A stretch of 64,000 nt of DNA from Mycobacterium sp. URHB0044. Lineage in GTDB: Bacteria; Actinomycetota; Actinomycetes; Mycobacteriales; Mycobacteriaceae. The stretch spans positions 334,590 through 398,589 of the forward strand of contig NZ_JIAW01000006.1 of the NCBI RefSeq assembly GCF_000620625.1, read 5' to 3'. Shown here in pieces: positions 47,964-56,312 of this stretch. Below the pieces are notes generated by a model. It was not told where the DNA came from. It worked only from the letters and a program-made list of their open reading frames with translations, and did no database searches. The position numbers were made by a program, and so were the translations under genes. How positions within the stretch are numbered: the first letter of the stretch is position 1; each line of letters opens with the position of its first letter.

Positions 47964-48995
47964 TCAGCCTTTCTGGTTGATAGCTGCGGCCTGCAGTTCG
48001 GCGGCGCTGCCGCCGCGACCGTCGGGATAGAACTGTCGCGCCCACTCGCGGATCGCGGTGAAGCCCGTGAACTCCGAGGGCGACAGAGCGGGCGGGTCCG
48101 AATAACGTTGGTGAGACCAGATATAGACGTCCTGGCTGAACTGCCGGATGACCTCTTGGCCGAATGCCTCCGCCCTAGCTTCCGCTCGCGGGGTGTCCTT
48201 GCCAGGAGCGCGGCCGATGTAGACAGTGAAGCGAACGTCGGAGGTGAACTCGTCGACGGGCGTGATCGCGGAGATCGTCCGGTTGTCGATCATGCCCGAA
48301 CTCTTCGTCACCGCAATGCCCAGCCCGCCGTTGATGGCCTCGACACCGCTTGTGACGTCGTCGATCGACTGGTTCTCGTCACCGTCGAAAGTGATGGTGA
48401 AGTCGACGTAGGACACCGGCTCATCGAAGTCGTGTCGGGTGAAGACCGGCACGATCGGCGTCTTGTGCACGAACTTGAAATGCGCGGAGTCGACGCCGTT
48501 TTCGAGCACGTACTGGGGGTGCAACTCAAGCCGCTGCTCGTAGAGGCGGGCTCGTGGGTAGTAGCCGGCCGCGCTGCTGCCGTCGTGGAAACTCGCGAAC
48601 ACGTCGGGGACGTCGAAGAACGGCTCACGACCTTCGGTGTCATGCCAGATGTAGACGGACTCATTGCGTTCCACCACTGGGTAGACGCGCATCCTGCGCC
48701 CTCGATTGGGCCGATTCTCATAAGGGATGCAGACGTTGCGACCTTCGTGATTCCACTGCCAACCGTGGAAGGCGCACTCGATCACCTCGCCTTCGACATG
48801 ACCGCCGAAACCCAGATGCGCGCCGAGGTGTTCGCAATAGGCGTCCATCACCGTCAGCCGGCCCGACTGCGCGCGCCACGCCACCATCTCCTGGCCGAAG
48901 TACACCATCTTGTGCACATCGCCGACCTCGATCTCCTCGGACCAGGCGACCTGGAACCAGCCCGTCGGCTTCATCGAGAGCGGTGGCTTCGCCAT
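47964..48995 (-). CDS. Rieske non-heme iron oxygenase, KshA-like oxygenase component
   Basis: The product is 343 aa, starting MAKPPLSMKPTGWFQVAWSE. The Rieske [2Fe-2S] motif CEHLGAHLG and CAFHGWQW give Cys-X-His and Cys-X2-His. The non-heme iron triad is expected from NGVDSAHFKFVH (His/His) and a distal Asp. Closest in style to 3-ketosteroid 9-alpha-hydroxylase KshA. AGAGGAG lies 7 bp upstream of ATG 48995. No reductase gene (KshB) is adjacent; the neighbours are a DapB-like reductase and a divergent TetR regulator. Confidence 0.85.
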   Translation of the reverse strand: MAKPPLSMKPTGWFQVAWSEEIEVGDVHKMVYFGQEMVAWRAQSGRLTVMDAYCEHLGAHLGFGGHVEGEVIECAFHGWQWNHEGRNVCIPYENRPNRGRRMRVYPVVERNESVYIWHDTEGREPFFDVPDVFASFHDGSSAAGYYPRARLYEQRLELHPQYVLENGVDSAHFKFVHKTPIVPVFTRHDFDEPVSYVDFTITFDGDENQSIDDVTSGVEAINGGLGIAVTKSSGMIDNRTISAITPVDEFTSDVRFTVYIGRAPGKDTPRAEARAEAFGQEVIRQFSQDVYIWSHQRYSDPPALSPSEFTGFTAIREWARQFYPDGRGGSAAELQAAAINQKG

Positions 48996-49044
48996 GCCCG
49001 GCTCCTCTCCTCGCGCGTTGCAAAGCGTCCTTTGGAAGAAGAAT

Positions 49045-49077
49045 AGAGGGGTCTGTGTAAAAATCAAAGAGCCCTCT
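49045..49077. promoter_or_regulatory. inverted repeat AGAGGG-N21-CCCTCT between TetR and Rieske genes
   Basis: Exact 6-bp arms in the 125-bp divergent region, 44 bp upstream of the TetR ATG (49121) and 50 bp upstream of the Rieske ATG. TCTGTG follows each arm as a direct repeat 25 bp apart. Candidate TetR operator. Confidence 0.4.
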
Positions 49078-49120
49078 GTGAATCTACGAATCCGCAGGTC
49101 CGACCGGTATCATCCGCAGC

Positions 49121-49744
49121 ATGACCGACACCGGCGTCCAGCCTCAGCGCACCAACCGGCGCGGTGATGCCACACGCCAGAACATGCTGGACGCCGCCTT
49201 GAAGGCGCTGGCCACCGGCGACCCCGGGGCGGTGTCGGCGAATCGGATCGCCAAGCAGATCGGGGCCACCTGGGGTGCGGTGAAGTACCAGTTTGGCGAC
49301 GCCGATGGACTCTGGGCCGCGGTTCTGCAGCGCACGGCTGAGCGACGGGCCGACGTGTTCGTCTCCGCGAAGCCGACGTCGCCGCTGCGGCAACGGGTCG
49401 CCAACATCATCGACATTCTCTACGACGGTCTCACCTCGACCGACTCGCGCGCGATCGAGAATTTGCGCGCGGCGCTTCCCCGCGACCCAGCGGAACTGGA
49501 ACGGTTGTATCCGCGCACCGCCGCCGAACTCCAATCCTGGGGACGGGGCTGGCTGGTGACATGCCAGAACGCGTTTGCGGGTCTGGACATCGATCCGGGT
49601 CGGCTGAACGAGGTCGCCACCTTCATCCCCGGGGCCATGCGTGGGATCACGTCCGAACGCCAGCTCGGTACGTATGCCGACCTCGACCTCGCACGACAGG
49701 GGCTCACCAACGCGATCGTGGCGTACCTCGAGGGTTCGGGTTAG
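49121..49744 (+). CDS. TetR-family transcriptional regulator
   Basis: The product is 207 aa. The N-terminal helix-turn-helix is ANRIAKQIGATWGAVKYQFG after a predicted helix TRQNMLDAALKALATG. The ligand domain starts about residue 70. It is divergent from the Rieske/DapB-like operon and probably represses it until the substrate binds. Followed downstream by the second hairpin element. Confidence 0.85.
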   Translation: MTDTGVQPQRTNRRGDATRQNMLDAALKALATGDPGAVSANRIAKQIGATWGAVKYQFGDADGLWAAVLQRTAERRADVFVSAKPTSPLRQRVANIIDILYDGLTSTDSRAIENLRAALPRDPAELERLYPRTAAELQSWGRGWLVTCQNAFAGLDIDPGRLNEVATFIPGAMRGITSERQLGTYADLDLARQGLTNAIVAYLEGSG

Positions 49745-49772
49745 GCCCGACGGGGAGTTCGCGCCCCCTGCG

Positions 49773-49886
49773 ATGCCCCATTCCGCGTGCTATGCGCAAT
49801 TTCCACGCCACGGCTGCTGATATCCGGCACACCGGCAGATATCGCAGCCCTGGTGTTGAAGACGCGCATAGGACGGCGAAGGGCAT
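49773..49886. repeat. hairpin element, copy 2 (imperfect terminal inverted repeats)
   Basis: About 114 bp, beginning ATGCCCCATTCCGCG and ending ACGGCGAAGGGCAT, imperfect inverted repeats. It shares TATGCGCA(A/T)TTTCCACGCC, GCAGCCC and ATAGGACGGCGA(A/G)GGGCAT with copy 1 at 19923-20034. An inner GATATC-CGG..CCGG..GATATC stem is visible. It lies between the TetR and ArsR genes. No transposase nearby. Confidence 0.7.
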
Positions 49887-49934
49887 GGTGGCGTGACCGG
49901 CTGGCCGTTCACCAGGCGTTGGCTTGTGCACTGA

Positions 49935-49949
49935 TTCGACATCGGTCAA
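49935..49949. promoter_or_regulatory. ArsR-type operator TTCGAC-ATCG-GTCAA
   Basis: Imperfect dyad 9 bp upstream of the arsR ATG (49959). It resembles the TTGAC-ATAA-GTCAA boxes of the other ArsR/CadI pair at 46.3 kb, so the two arsenic loci may share operator logic. Confidence 0.45.
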
Positions 49950-49958
49950 TATCGACGG

Positions 49959-50324
49959 ATGTCTAAGTCGGAATTGCCGGTGACCGCCGCTTCCGGCTGC
50001 GCCATCTCTCCCCTGGCCCGCGAGCCGCTGTCCGCGGCGGCGGCAGTCGAACTGTCGGCGAAGCTCAAGGCGTTGTCCGACCCGGTGCGGTTGCGACTGC
50101 TCAGCGTGGTGGCCAGCCACGCGGGCGGCGAGGCATGCGTCTGTGACCTGTCGGTGGGAATCGAGCTGTCCCAACCGACCATCTCGCACCACCTCAAGGT
50201 GCTCCGCACGGCCGGTCTGCTCGACAGTCAGCGGCGCGGCTCCTGGGTCTATTACCGAGTGGTTCCCGATGCGCTGCAACAACTTTCACTACTGCTGAAC
50301 ACCGAGACCATGGTGAGCCAGTGA
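49959..50324 (+). CDS. arsR: ArsR-family arsenic-responsive repressor
   Basis: The product is 121 aa. VGIELSQPTISHHLKVLRTAG is the DNA-recognition region; GGEACVCDLS holds the Cys-X-Cys of As(III) binding (C60, C62), and C14 lies near the N-terminus. It resembles M. tuberculosis Rv2642. It is the first gene of a three-gene arsR-aqpS-arsC operon with 4-bp overlaps, and an ArsR-type dyad lies just upstream of the start. Confidence 0.9.
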   Translation: MSKSELPVTAASGCAISPLAREPLSAAAAVELSAKLKALSDPVRLRLLSVVASHAGGEACVCDLSVGIELSQPTISHHLKVLRTAGLLDSQRRGSWVYYRVVPDALQQLSLLLNTETMVSQ

Positions 50325-51058
50325 CGAGCGGCCCTGTTCCTCTCCCCCGTCGACTACTCGCCGAATTCACCGGGACGGCACTGCTCGTGACGGTGGTCGT
50401 CGGCTCCGGCATTGCGGCACAACTGCTCTCGCCGGACGACGTGGGTCTGCAACTGCTGGAGAATTCCACCGCGACCGTGTTTGGTCTTTCGGTGCTCATC
50501 CTGCTGTTCGGTCCGGTGTCGGGCGCCCACTTCAATCCCGTCGTGTCCGCAGCCGACTGGCTGCTGGGCCGGCGCAGCGGCACCGGAATCAGTGCCAGTC
50601 ACGTTGCCTCCTACACGCTCGCCCAGATCGGAGGAGGCGTCGCAGGCGCGATACTGGCCAATGTCATGTTCGACCGGCAGGTGTTCGAGATCGCCACCAA
50701 GCAGCGCATCACCACGGGCCACCTGGTGGCCGAGGTCGTCGCCACCGCCGGGCTCATCGCGTTGATCTTCGCGTTGGCCCGAAGCGGGCGCGCGGCCCTC
50801 TCGGCCGCGGCGGTCGGGGCGTACATCGGTGGGGCGTACTGGTTTACGAGCAGCACGTCATTCGCCAACCCCGCCGTCACCATCGGCCGGATGTTCTCCG
50901 ACACCTTCGCGGGCATCGCTCCCAGCTCTGCGCCGGGCTTCATCGCGGCCCAGATCGTCGGCGGCCTGGTCGGATTGGCGCTCGTCGTCGCCCTCTATCC
51001 CGACGCCGCCGCCACCGCGGACGACGTCGTCATTCCGCATCCGGCGGAGACTCGATGA
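50321..51058 (+). CDS. aqpS: MIP-family channel, AqpS-type arsenite aquaglyceroporin
   Basis: The product is 245 aa with six transmembrane helices. The two half-helix boxes are HFNPVVS (NPV, 72-74) and FANPAVT (NPA, 183-185). In Sinorhizobium an aquaglyceroporin AqpS replaces the ArsB/Acr3 pump, letting As(III) made by ArsC leave down its gradient. The gene sits between arsR and arsC with GTGA and ATGA overlaps, exactly that arrangement. The GTG start overlaps the arsR stop. Confidence 0.85.
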   Translation: MTSGPVPLPRRLLAEFTGTALLVTVVVGSGIAAQLLSPDDVGLQLLENSTATVFGLSVLILLFGPVSGAHFNPVVSAADWLLGRRSGTGISASHVASYTLAQIGGGVAGAILANVMFDRQVFEIATKQRITTGHLVAEVVATAGLIALIFALARSGRAALSAAAVGAYIGGAYWFTSSTSFANPAVTIGRMFSDTFAGIAPSSAPGFIAAQIVGGLVGLALVVALYPDAAATADDVVIPHPAETR

Positions 51059-51495
51059 GCCAACCCACGAGCGCGCCGTCCGTCCTCTTCGTCTGCGTGA
51101 AGAACGCCGGCAAGTCGCAGATGGCGGCGGGGCTGATGCGCAAGATCGCCGGCGACGCCGTGCGGGTGTACTCGGCAGGTACCAAACCCGGCGGTGCGGT
51201 CAATGAGCTCTCCGCGCAGGCATTGTCCGAGGTCGGCGTCGACATCACCGGCCGGACACCCACGCTCGTCGACCCCCAGCTCGTCCGTGACGTCGACGTC
51301 GTCGTCACACTCGGACGCGAAGCCCATGTCGACCCGGTGGCGGGCACCCTGTTCGAGACCTGGGACACCGACGAACCGTCCGAGCGGGGCATCGACGGCA
51401 TCGAACGCATGCGGCTGGTGCGCGACGACATCGCCGTCCGCGTCGCCGATCTGCTCGACCGGATCAGTTCCCGACGTAACCCGAACCCAGGTTGA
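51055..51495 (+). CDS. arsC: arsenate reductase, LMW-phosphatase fold, mycothiol-dependent type
   Basis: The product is 146 aa. The P-loop is VCVKNAGKSQMA with nucleophile C14; in classic LMW phosphatase-type ArsC the loop ends in Arg (CxxNxxRS), here it is Lys20. The recalled mycothiol/mycoredoxin-dependent ArsC1 of Corynebacterium also reads GKSQMA and also has DEPSERGIxGxERMRLVRDDI near the C-terminus, as here. There are no further cysteines for the thioredoxin-type relay, which supports mycothiol use. It reduces As(V) to As(III) for AqpS exit. Confidence 0.88.
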   Translation: MSQPTSAPSVLFVCVKNAGKSQMAAGLMRKIAGDAVRVYSAGTKPGGAVNELSAQALSEVGVDITGRTPTLVDPQLVRDVDVVVTLGREAHVDPVAGTLFETWDTDEPSERGIDGIERMRLVRDDIAVRVADLLDRISSRRNPNPG

Positions 51496-51874
51496 CGATG
51501 TTGCAGTAGGCGCCCGTTCCAGCGGGCTTGGGGGCGTTGTTGGTGTGCGAGACGATCGTCCGCCCGCCTGCCGAGACCTTGCACGTGACCGACCCCGGAT
51601 CGCCGCCGGGATGAATGCCGGTGAACGTCAGCGAACGCGCGCTGCCGGCGTACTCGAACGCGGTCGACCACGGCAGGCCCGCGACCTCGACAATGGGTTC
51701 GTCGTTGGCGCCGAAGTACGAGACCTGCACACCCTCTCCGAACGTGCCGGTCAACTCGAACACGATCGGGATGGACGCGGACGCCGTCCCGGGAGTTGCC
51801 AGAAGCAAGCCCCCGCCCAGTGCGACGGCAGCCGCCAGCCGGCCCAACGAACGTGCAACGCAATCAACCCCCAT
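51464..51874 (-). CDS. secreted MmpS-like beta-domain protein
   Basis: The product is 136 aa, starting MGVDCVARSLGRLAAAVALG, with a signal peptide (cleavage near ASA-SIP) and a domain resembling the periplasmic part of MmpS (VFELTGTFGEGVQVSYFGAN, with a Cys pair TCKV and YCNI). There is no membrane anchor after cleavage and no mmpL gene beside it. Its 3' end overlaps the convergent arsC end by 32 bp. It is divergent from the DUF4185 gene. Confidence 0.7.
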   Translation of the reverse strand: MGVDCVARSLGRLAAAVALGGGLLLATPGTASASIPIVFELTGTFGEGVQVSYFGANDEPIVEVAGLPWSTAFEYAGSARSLTFTGIHPGGDPGSVTCKVSAGGRTIVSHTNNAPKPAGTGAYCNIVNLGSGYVGN

Positions 51875-52056
51875 GCGTGGATTACAGCACCGCTCATCGA
51901 CTTCCATGCGGCGATCCGGTGAAATCCGCGTGTTGCGACACGGTCACGGATGCATACCCATTCAAGCATCAGCTGTCACTACAGCCTCAACGATCACTAT
52001 CGTCACATCAGCCAACTGCTGACGTCAATGCGACGTCCCGCCCTGGAAGGTGTGAC

Positions 52057-53472
52057 ATGTCGCCGCGTCCGCGAATCGCTTCGGTATCGATGGCGTCGGC
52101 GGCGGTGATCGGACTCAGCGTCGCGATGGGTGTCGCGCCACTGGCGTCCGCCGAGCCGTGCGAGGGCGCTGCCGCTGCGGCACAACCACTTCCGAATCAG
52201 GCCTTCCAGATTCCCAGTCCGTCACGGCTGGCGCCGTTCAACCGCCCGATCGGACACAAGCCCGTCGGCGCGAACGACGCATCGCCGCTACCCAAACTCG
52301 GTCTGTTGCCCGCGCTCCTCAAGGCGCTCACCCCCGCTCCCCGCTCCGCGCCCGTCCAACAGCAAGCGGCGGTGGTTCCGGCGCCCAATCCCGGCGGCGC
52401 GGCCACTGCGCAAGCCCCGGCGCCTCAACCGGCCGCGGCGCCGGCACCCGCGCCGAGCGGTCCGCCGGGGACCTCGATCGTGGGATGGGTGACCGGGCCC
52501 GACAGCCCGAACCAGACCATTCAGCGATTCGCGATCACCGGGACCGATCTCGGAATCATGTGGGACAACGGCGATTCCGCCAACCGCCAGGTGCTCATGG
52601 CGTTCGGCGACACGAACGGCTACTGCGGGATTCCCGGTAAGCAGTGGCGGTACAACGCGCTGTTCCGCAGCCAGGACGGCGCCCTCTCGAAGACTGTCGC
52701 CGTGCCGGACGGCGTCGTCGGCAACAAGTACTCCGGGTCACCGGTGTGGCGTGCGGGCATCTCCAAGCAGATCATCAACAGCATCGGTCAGGCGCCCGAG
52801 GAGACGGGCATCATTCCGACGGCAGGCGTCGCGGTCGGCAATCACCAACTCCTCAACTTCATGTCGATCAGGGACTGGAACAGCCCCGGCTCGTGGTCGA
52901 CGAACTTCTCCGCGATCGCGATGTCGTCGGACAACGGCGAGACGTGGGGCGTCTACCCCGGAACGGTTCGCACCCCCAGCGCGGGTAACGAGAACTTCCA
53001 GATGGGCGCATTCCTCAAGCCCGGACCTGGCGATCCCTACCTGTACACGTTCGGAACACCCAACGGGCGAGGAGGTTCGGCGTACGTCGCGCGAGTGGCC
53101 CCCAACTTGGTTCCCGACCTCACCAAGTACGAATACTGGAACTCTGACAACGGATCCTGGGTCCCCGCCAATCCGGCGGCTGCGACACCGGTGATCCCCG
53201 GACCGGTCGGCGAGATGTCCGTCCAATACAACACGTATCTCAAGCAGTACCTCGCGCTCTACGGCAACGGCGCCAACGACGTCGTGATGAGGACGGCGCC
53301 GACGCCGCAGGGACCGTGGAGTCCCGAACAGTTGCTGGTGCCGTCGATGCAGATCCCCGGCGGCATCTATGCGCCGTTCCTGCACCCGTGGTCGACGGGC
53401 AAGGAGCTGTATTACAACCTGTCGCTGTGGTCGGCGTACAACGTGATGTTGATGAAGACCGTGCTGCCCTAG
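52057..53472 (+). CDS. secreted DUF4185 protein, candidate endo-D-arabinanase (GH183-like)
   Basis: The product is 471 aa. A signal peptide (cleavage near ASA-EPCEG) is followed by a low-complexity Ala/Pro linker (about 95-145) and a beta-propeller-like DUF4185 domain from about 150 (SIVGWVTGPDSPNQTIQRFA; MAFGDTNGY; GETWGVYPGT; GGIYAPFLHPWST). Some DUF4185 proteins were recently shown to be endo-D-arabinan hydrolases acting on arabinogalactan and lipoarabinomannan (recalled; GH183). Whether the catalytic acids are here was not checked. GGAAGG lies 7 bp upstream of ATG 52057. Confidence 0.75.
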   Translation: MSPRPRIASVSMASAAVIGLSVAMGVAPLASAEPCEGAAAAAQPLPNQAFQIPSPSRLAPFNRPIGHKPVGANDASPLPKLGLLPALLKALTPAPRSAPVQQQAAVVPAPNPGGAATAQAPAPQPAAAPAPAPSGPPGTSIVGWVTGPDSPNQTIQRFAITGTDLGIMWDNGDSANRQVLMAFGDTNGYCGIPGKQWRYNALFRSQDGALSKTVAVPDGVVGNKYSGSPVWRAGISKQIINSIGQAPEETGIIPTAGVAVGNHQLLNFMSIRDWNSPGSWSTNFSAIAMSSDNGETWGVYPGTVRTPSAGNENFQMGAFLKPGPGDPYLYTFGTPNGRGGSAYVARVAPNLVPDLTKYEYWNSDNGSWVPANPAAATPVIPGPVGEMSVQYNTYLKQYLALYGNGANDVVMRTAPTPQGPWSPEQLLVPSMQIPGGIYAPFLHPWSTGKELYYNLSLWSAYNVMLMKTVLP

Positions 53473-53518
53473 CGGTTCGACGACGTTGCAGGTGAGACGC
53501 CGTTGAGTGTGACATCCT

Positions 53519-56182
53519 GTGCAAGTGTCCATGGGGGGACCACCTTCGGGCGTCGTGACGTTCCTGTTCACCGATATCGAGGGTTCGACCCGTCGGTGGG
53601 AATCCGATGCGGCCGCGATGCGGGCAGCCCTGCAAGCGCACGACGAGGTGCTGCGCACCGCGATCGAGTCGCACGGCGGATTCCTGTTCAGCCACACCGG
53701 TGATGGCGTGGTGGCAGCGTTCGCCTCCCCGCGCTCGGCTGTGGATGCGGCGGTCGCTGCTCAGCGGGCGTTGGAGTTACCAGTCCGGATGGGATTGGCG
53801 ACCGGGGAGGCCGAGCTTCGAGACGAGGACTACTTCGGCACCGTGCTCAACCGCGCCGCACGGGTGATGTCCGCCGGGCACGGCGGTCAGATCCTGGTGG
53901 CCGACTCGACGGCGCCGCTGCTGAGCGGTGTCGATCTCGTCGATCTGGGGCCGCGGCGGCTGCGCGACGTGCCGATGCCGATCACAGTGTTCCAACTTCG
54001 AGCGCCGGGTCTGCGCACGGGCTTCCCGCCGCTTCGGACACTCGAGGTGAATCCGGGGAACCTGCGGCCCGCGGGAACCAGCTTGGTCGGTCGCGAGTCC
54101 GAGGTCGCCGAGATCGAAGCGGAGCTGAGAAACCATCGACTGGTGACGTTGACCGGGGTGGGTGGGGTGGGCAAGACGCGGCTCGCGACCGAGGTCGCGA
54201 CGCGGATGGTCGATGAATTCCCAGACGGGGTATGGCTTTTCGAGCTGGCCGCGGTCTCGAATCCTGCAGCCGTGCCCGATGCGGTGGCAGCCGTGCTGGG
54301 CATCATGCAGCAGCCGGGCAAGACCGTGAGCGAATCCGTGGCCGCCACGCTAGAGGGCAGGGTCCGGTTGCTGATGCTCGACAATTGCGAGCACGTGCTC
54401 GACGCAGCGGCGGACCTCGTGGAGGCCATCCTCGCGCAGTCCGCAACGGTGCGTGTCTTGGCCACCAGCCGCGAAGGATTGGGCGCCGCAGGTGAGCAGA
54501 TATGGCCGGTGAAGTCTCTGCCCGTCAGCGCCGCGGTCGAATTACTGGTCGAACGCGCGCACAGTGTTTCGCCGAGCTTTTCGGCCGACGAGGCGGTCCT
54601 GGAGATCTGCCACCGCCTTGATCGGATTCCGTTGGCCATCGAGTTGGCGGCCTCGCGAATGGCATCGATGACGGCGGCAGAGGTGCGCGACCGGCTCGAT
54701 GACCGCTTCAAACTACTGGTGGGATCACGACGCGGAGTGGAACGCCACCAAACATTGCGTCACGCAGTGCAATGGTCATATGACCTGCTAGACGATGCAG
54801 AAAGGGCGCTGCTCGATCGGTGTTCGTTGTTCGCCGGTGGGTTCGACGCCGAAAGTGCTTGCGCACTGGCAAGATCCGACGGTGCCGACGACTATGCCGT
54901 CCTCGATCTGCTCGACGCGCTGGTGCGCAAGTCGCTCCTGATCGCCGACCGGTCAACCGGGCGGACGAGATTCTCGATGCTGGAGACGATCCGACAGTTC
55001 GCCGAGGAACAACTCGTCGCCCGCGGCGAGGCAACCGATGCGCGTACCGCGCATGCCGGCTACTTCGCCGGGCGGGAAGCCGACATCCTCGTGCTGTGGG
55101 ACAGCCCCCGGCAGCGCGAGGCCTACGACTGGTTCACCATCGAGCTGGCCAATCTCCGTACCGCATTCCGCTGGGCGGCCGACCAGGGCGATCTGGATGT
55201 CGCCGCCCCGATCGCCATATATGCGGCGTGGTTCGGTATGCACACCGCCAATTACGAACCTATCGCGTGGGCTGAAGAACTCATCGAACCCGCCAAGACC
55301 ATCGACCACCCCCGGCTCGCGGGCCTGTACGTGACGGCATCGAATTGCTACATGGCCGGACGGGTCGATGCGGCTATCGGGTATTCCGAGGCGGCCGAAA
55401 CGGCGATCAGCCGCGGAAGCGATCACCTCCCGTACGGTGCCGAAGGCTTCCTCGGCGGAGCGTACGTCGCTGTCGGCCAGTCGGAACGGTGGGTTCAGTG
55501 GTGTCGCACTCAGCTCTCGCGGGGTCTGGACGCTCGAGCGTTCATCCAGGCCTGCCTCGTCATCGGACTGACGCTTACCAATTCCATCGACGATGCGATG
55601 GCAGCCGCCGACGGTCTGATCGACGCCGCCGAAGTGACTGGAAACCCGCAGGTGCTCTCATGGGCGCTTCTCGCCTGCGGCTACGCCTTCCGCGACGCCG
55701 ACCCCGACCTTGCGCTCGAGGCCTCGCGCCGGGGCTTGTCCATCGCACGAGACAGCGGCAACACTTTCAACGAGACAGTCCTCGTCTACATGCTGGCCAG
55801 CCTCGAGGCCGAACACGGCGACCGGATGGCCGCGTTGGATCACTTCACCGTGGCGATAGGCAATTATCACGAGTCAGGCAACACCTACATGCTCAGCGCG
55901 CCGCTGGCGCTCCTCGCCGTCTTTCTCGACCGGCTCGGACGTTACGAATCAGCGGGCACGATCGCCGGCTTCGCAGCGACGAACCCAATGACGGCGGCGG
56001 GTCAACCCGAACTAGTCACGGCGATCGCCCACCTTCGCGAAGTGTTGGGTGATCAGAACTATCAACGCCTTGCGCGCGCGGGTGAAGCAATGACCGCCGC
56101 CGCCATCGTGTCGTACGCCTACGACCAGGTCGACCAGACTCGTGCGGAACTGAAGGCCGTCTCGACGCGGCGATCTAGCTAG
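53519..56182 (+). CDS. class III adenylate/guanylate cyclase fused to NB-ARC-type ATPase (no LuxR domain)
   Basis: The product is 887 aa. N-terminal cyclase domain (about 10-165) with metal aspartates in FTDIEGSTRRW (D19) and TGDGVVAAF (D62), and NRAARV for transition-state contact. The position of the purine-selecting Lys is Ser (FSHTGDG), so substrate use is uncertain. The ATPase has P-loop GVGGVGKT (213-220) and LLMLDNCEH as Walker B; TPR-like helices follow to the end. The usual C-terminal LuxR helix-turn-helix of this family is absent. Start GTG 53519, or ATG 53531. Confidence 0.85.
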   Translation: MQVSMGGPPSGVVTFLFTDIEGSTRRWESDAAAMRAALQAHDEVLRTAIESHGGFLFSHTGDGVVAAFASPRSAVDAAVAAQRALELPVRMGLATGEAELRDEDYFGTVLNRAARVMSAGHGGQILVADSTAPLLSGVDLVDLGPRRLRDVPMPITVFQLRAPGLRTGFPPLRTLEVNPGNLRPAGTSLVGRESEVAEIEAELRNHRLVTLTGVGGVGKTRLATEVATRMVDEFPDGVWLFELAAVSNPAAVPDAVAAVLGIMQQPGKTVSESVAATLEGRVRLLMLDNCEHVLDAAADLVEAILAQSATVRVLATSREGLGAAGEQIWPVKSLPVSAAVELLVERAHSVSPSFSADEAVLEICHRLDRIPLAIELAASRMASMTAAEVRDRLDDRFKLLVGSRRGVERHQTLRHAVQWSYDLLDDAERALLDRCSLFAGGFDAESACALARSDGADDYAVLDLLDALVRKSLLIADRSTGRTRFSMLETIRQFAEEQLVARGEATDARTAHAGYFAGREADILVLWDSPRQREAYDWFTIELANLRTAFRWAADQGDLDVAAPIAIYAAWFGMHTANYEPIAWAEELIEPAKTIDHPRLAGLYVTASNCYMAGRVDAAIGYSEAAETAISRGSDHLPYGAEGFLGGAYVAVGQSERWVQWCRTQLSRGLDARAFIQACLVIGLTLTNSIDDAMAAADGLIDAAEVTGNPQVLSWALLACGYAFRDADPDLALEASRRGLSIARDSGNTFNETVLVYMLASLEAEHGDRMAALDHFTVAIGNYHESGNTYMLSAPLALLAVFLDRLGRYESAGTIAGFAATNPMTAAGQPELVTAIAHLREVLGDQNYQRLARAGEAMTAAAIVSYAYDQVDQTRAELKAVSTRRSS

Positions 56183-56192
56183 TCAAACTCTG

Positions 56193-56265
56193 TGGAGCTA
56201 GGGAGAATCGAACTCCCGACCTTCTCGATGCGAACGAGACGCGCTACCAACTGCGCTATAGCCCC
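56193..56265 (-). tRNA. tRNA-Ala (anticodon CGC)
   Basis: 73 nt on the minus strand. The acceptor stem GGGGCTA pairs with TAGCTCC (one G-U), the D arm is GCGC..GCGC, the anticodon stem TCTCG/CGAGA encloses TTCGCAT (anticodon CGC, reading GCG), and the T arm is GGGAG-TTCGATT-CTCCC. Discriminator A; CCA is not encoded. It marks the junction between the accessory block and the glpR-moeA-galU core. Confidence 0.95.
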
Positions 56266-56312
56266 TTGTACCGGAAGCACAGGTTACCAGTGACCTCGCC
56301 GAGCCAGAAAAT

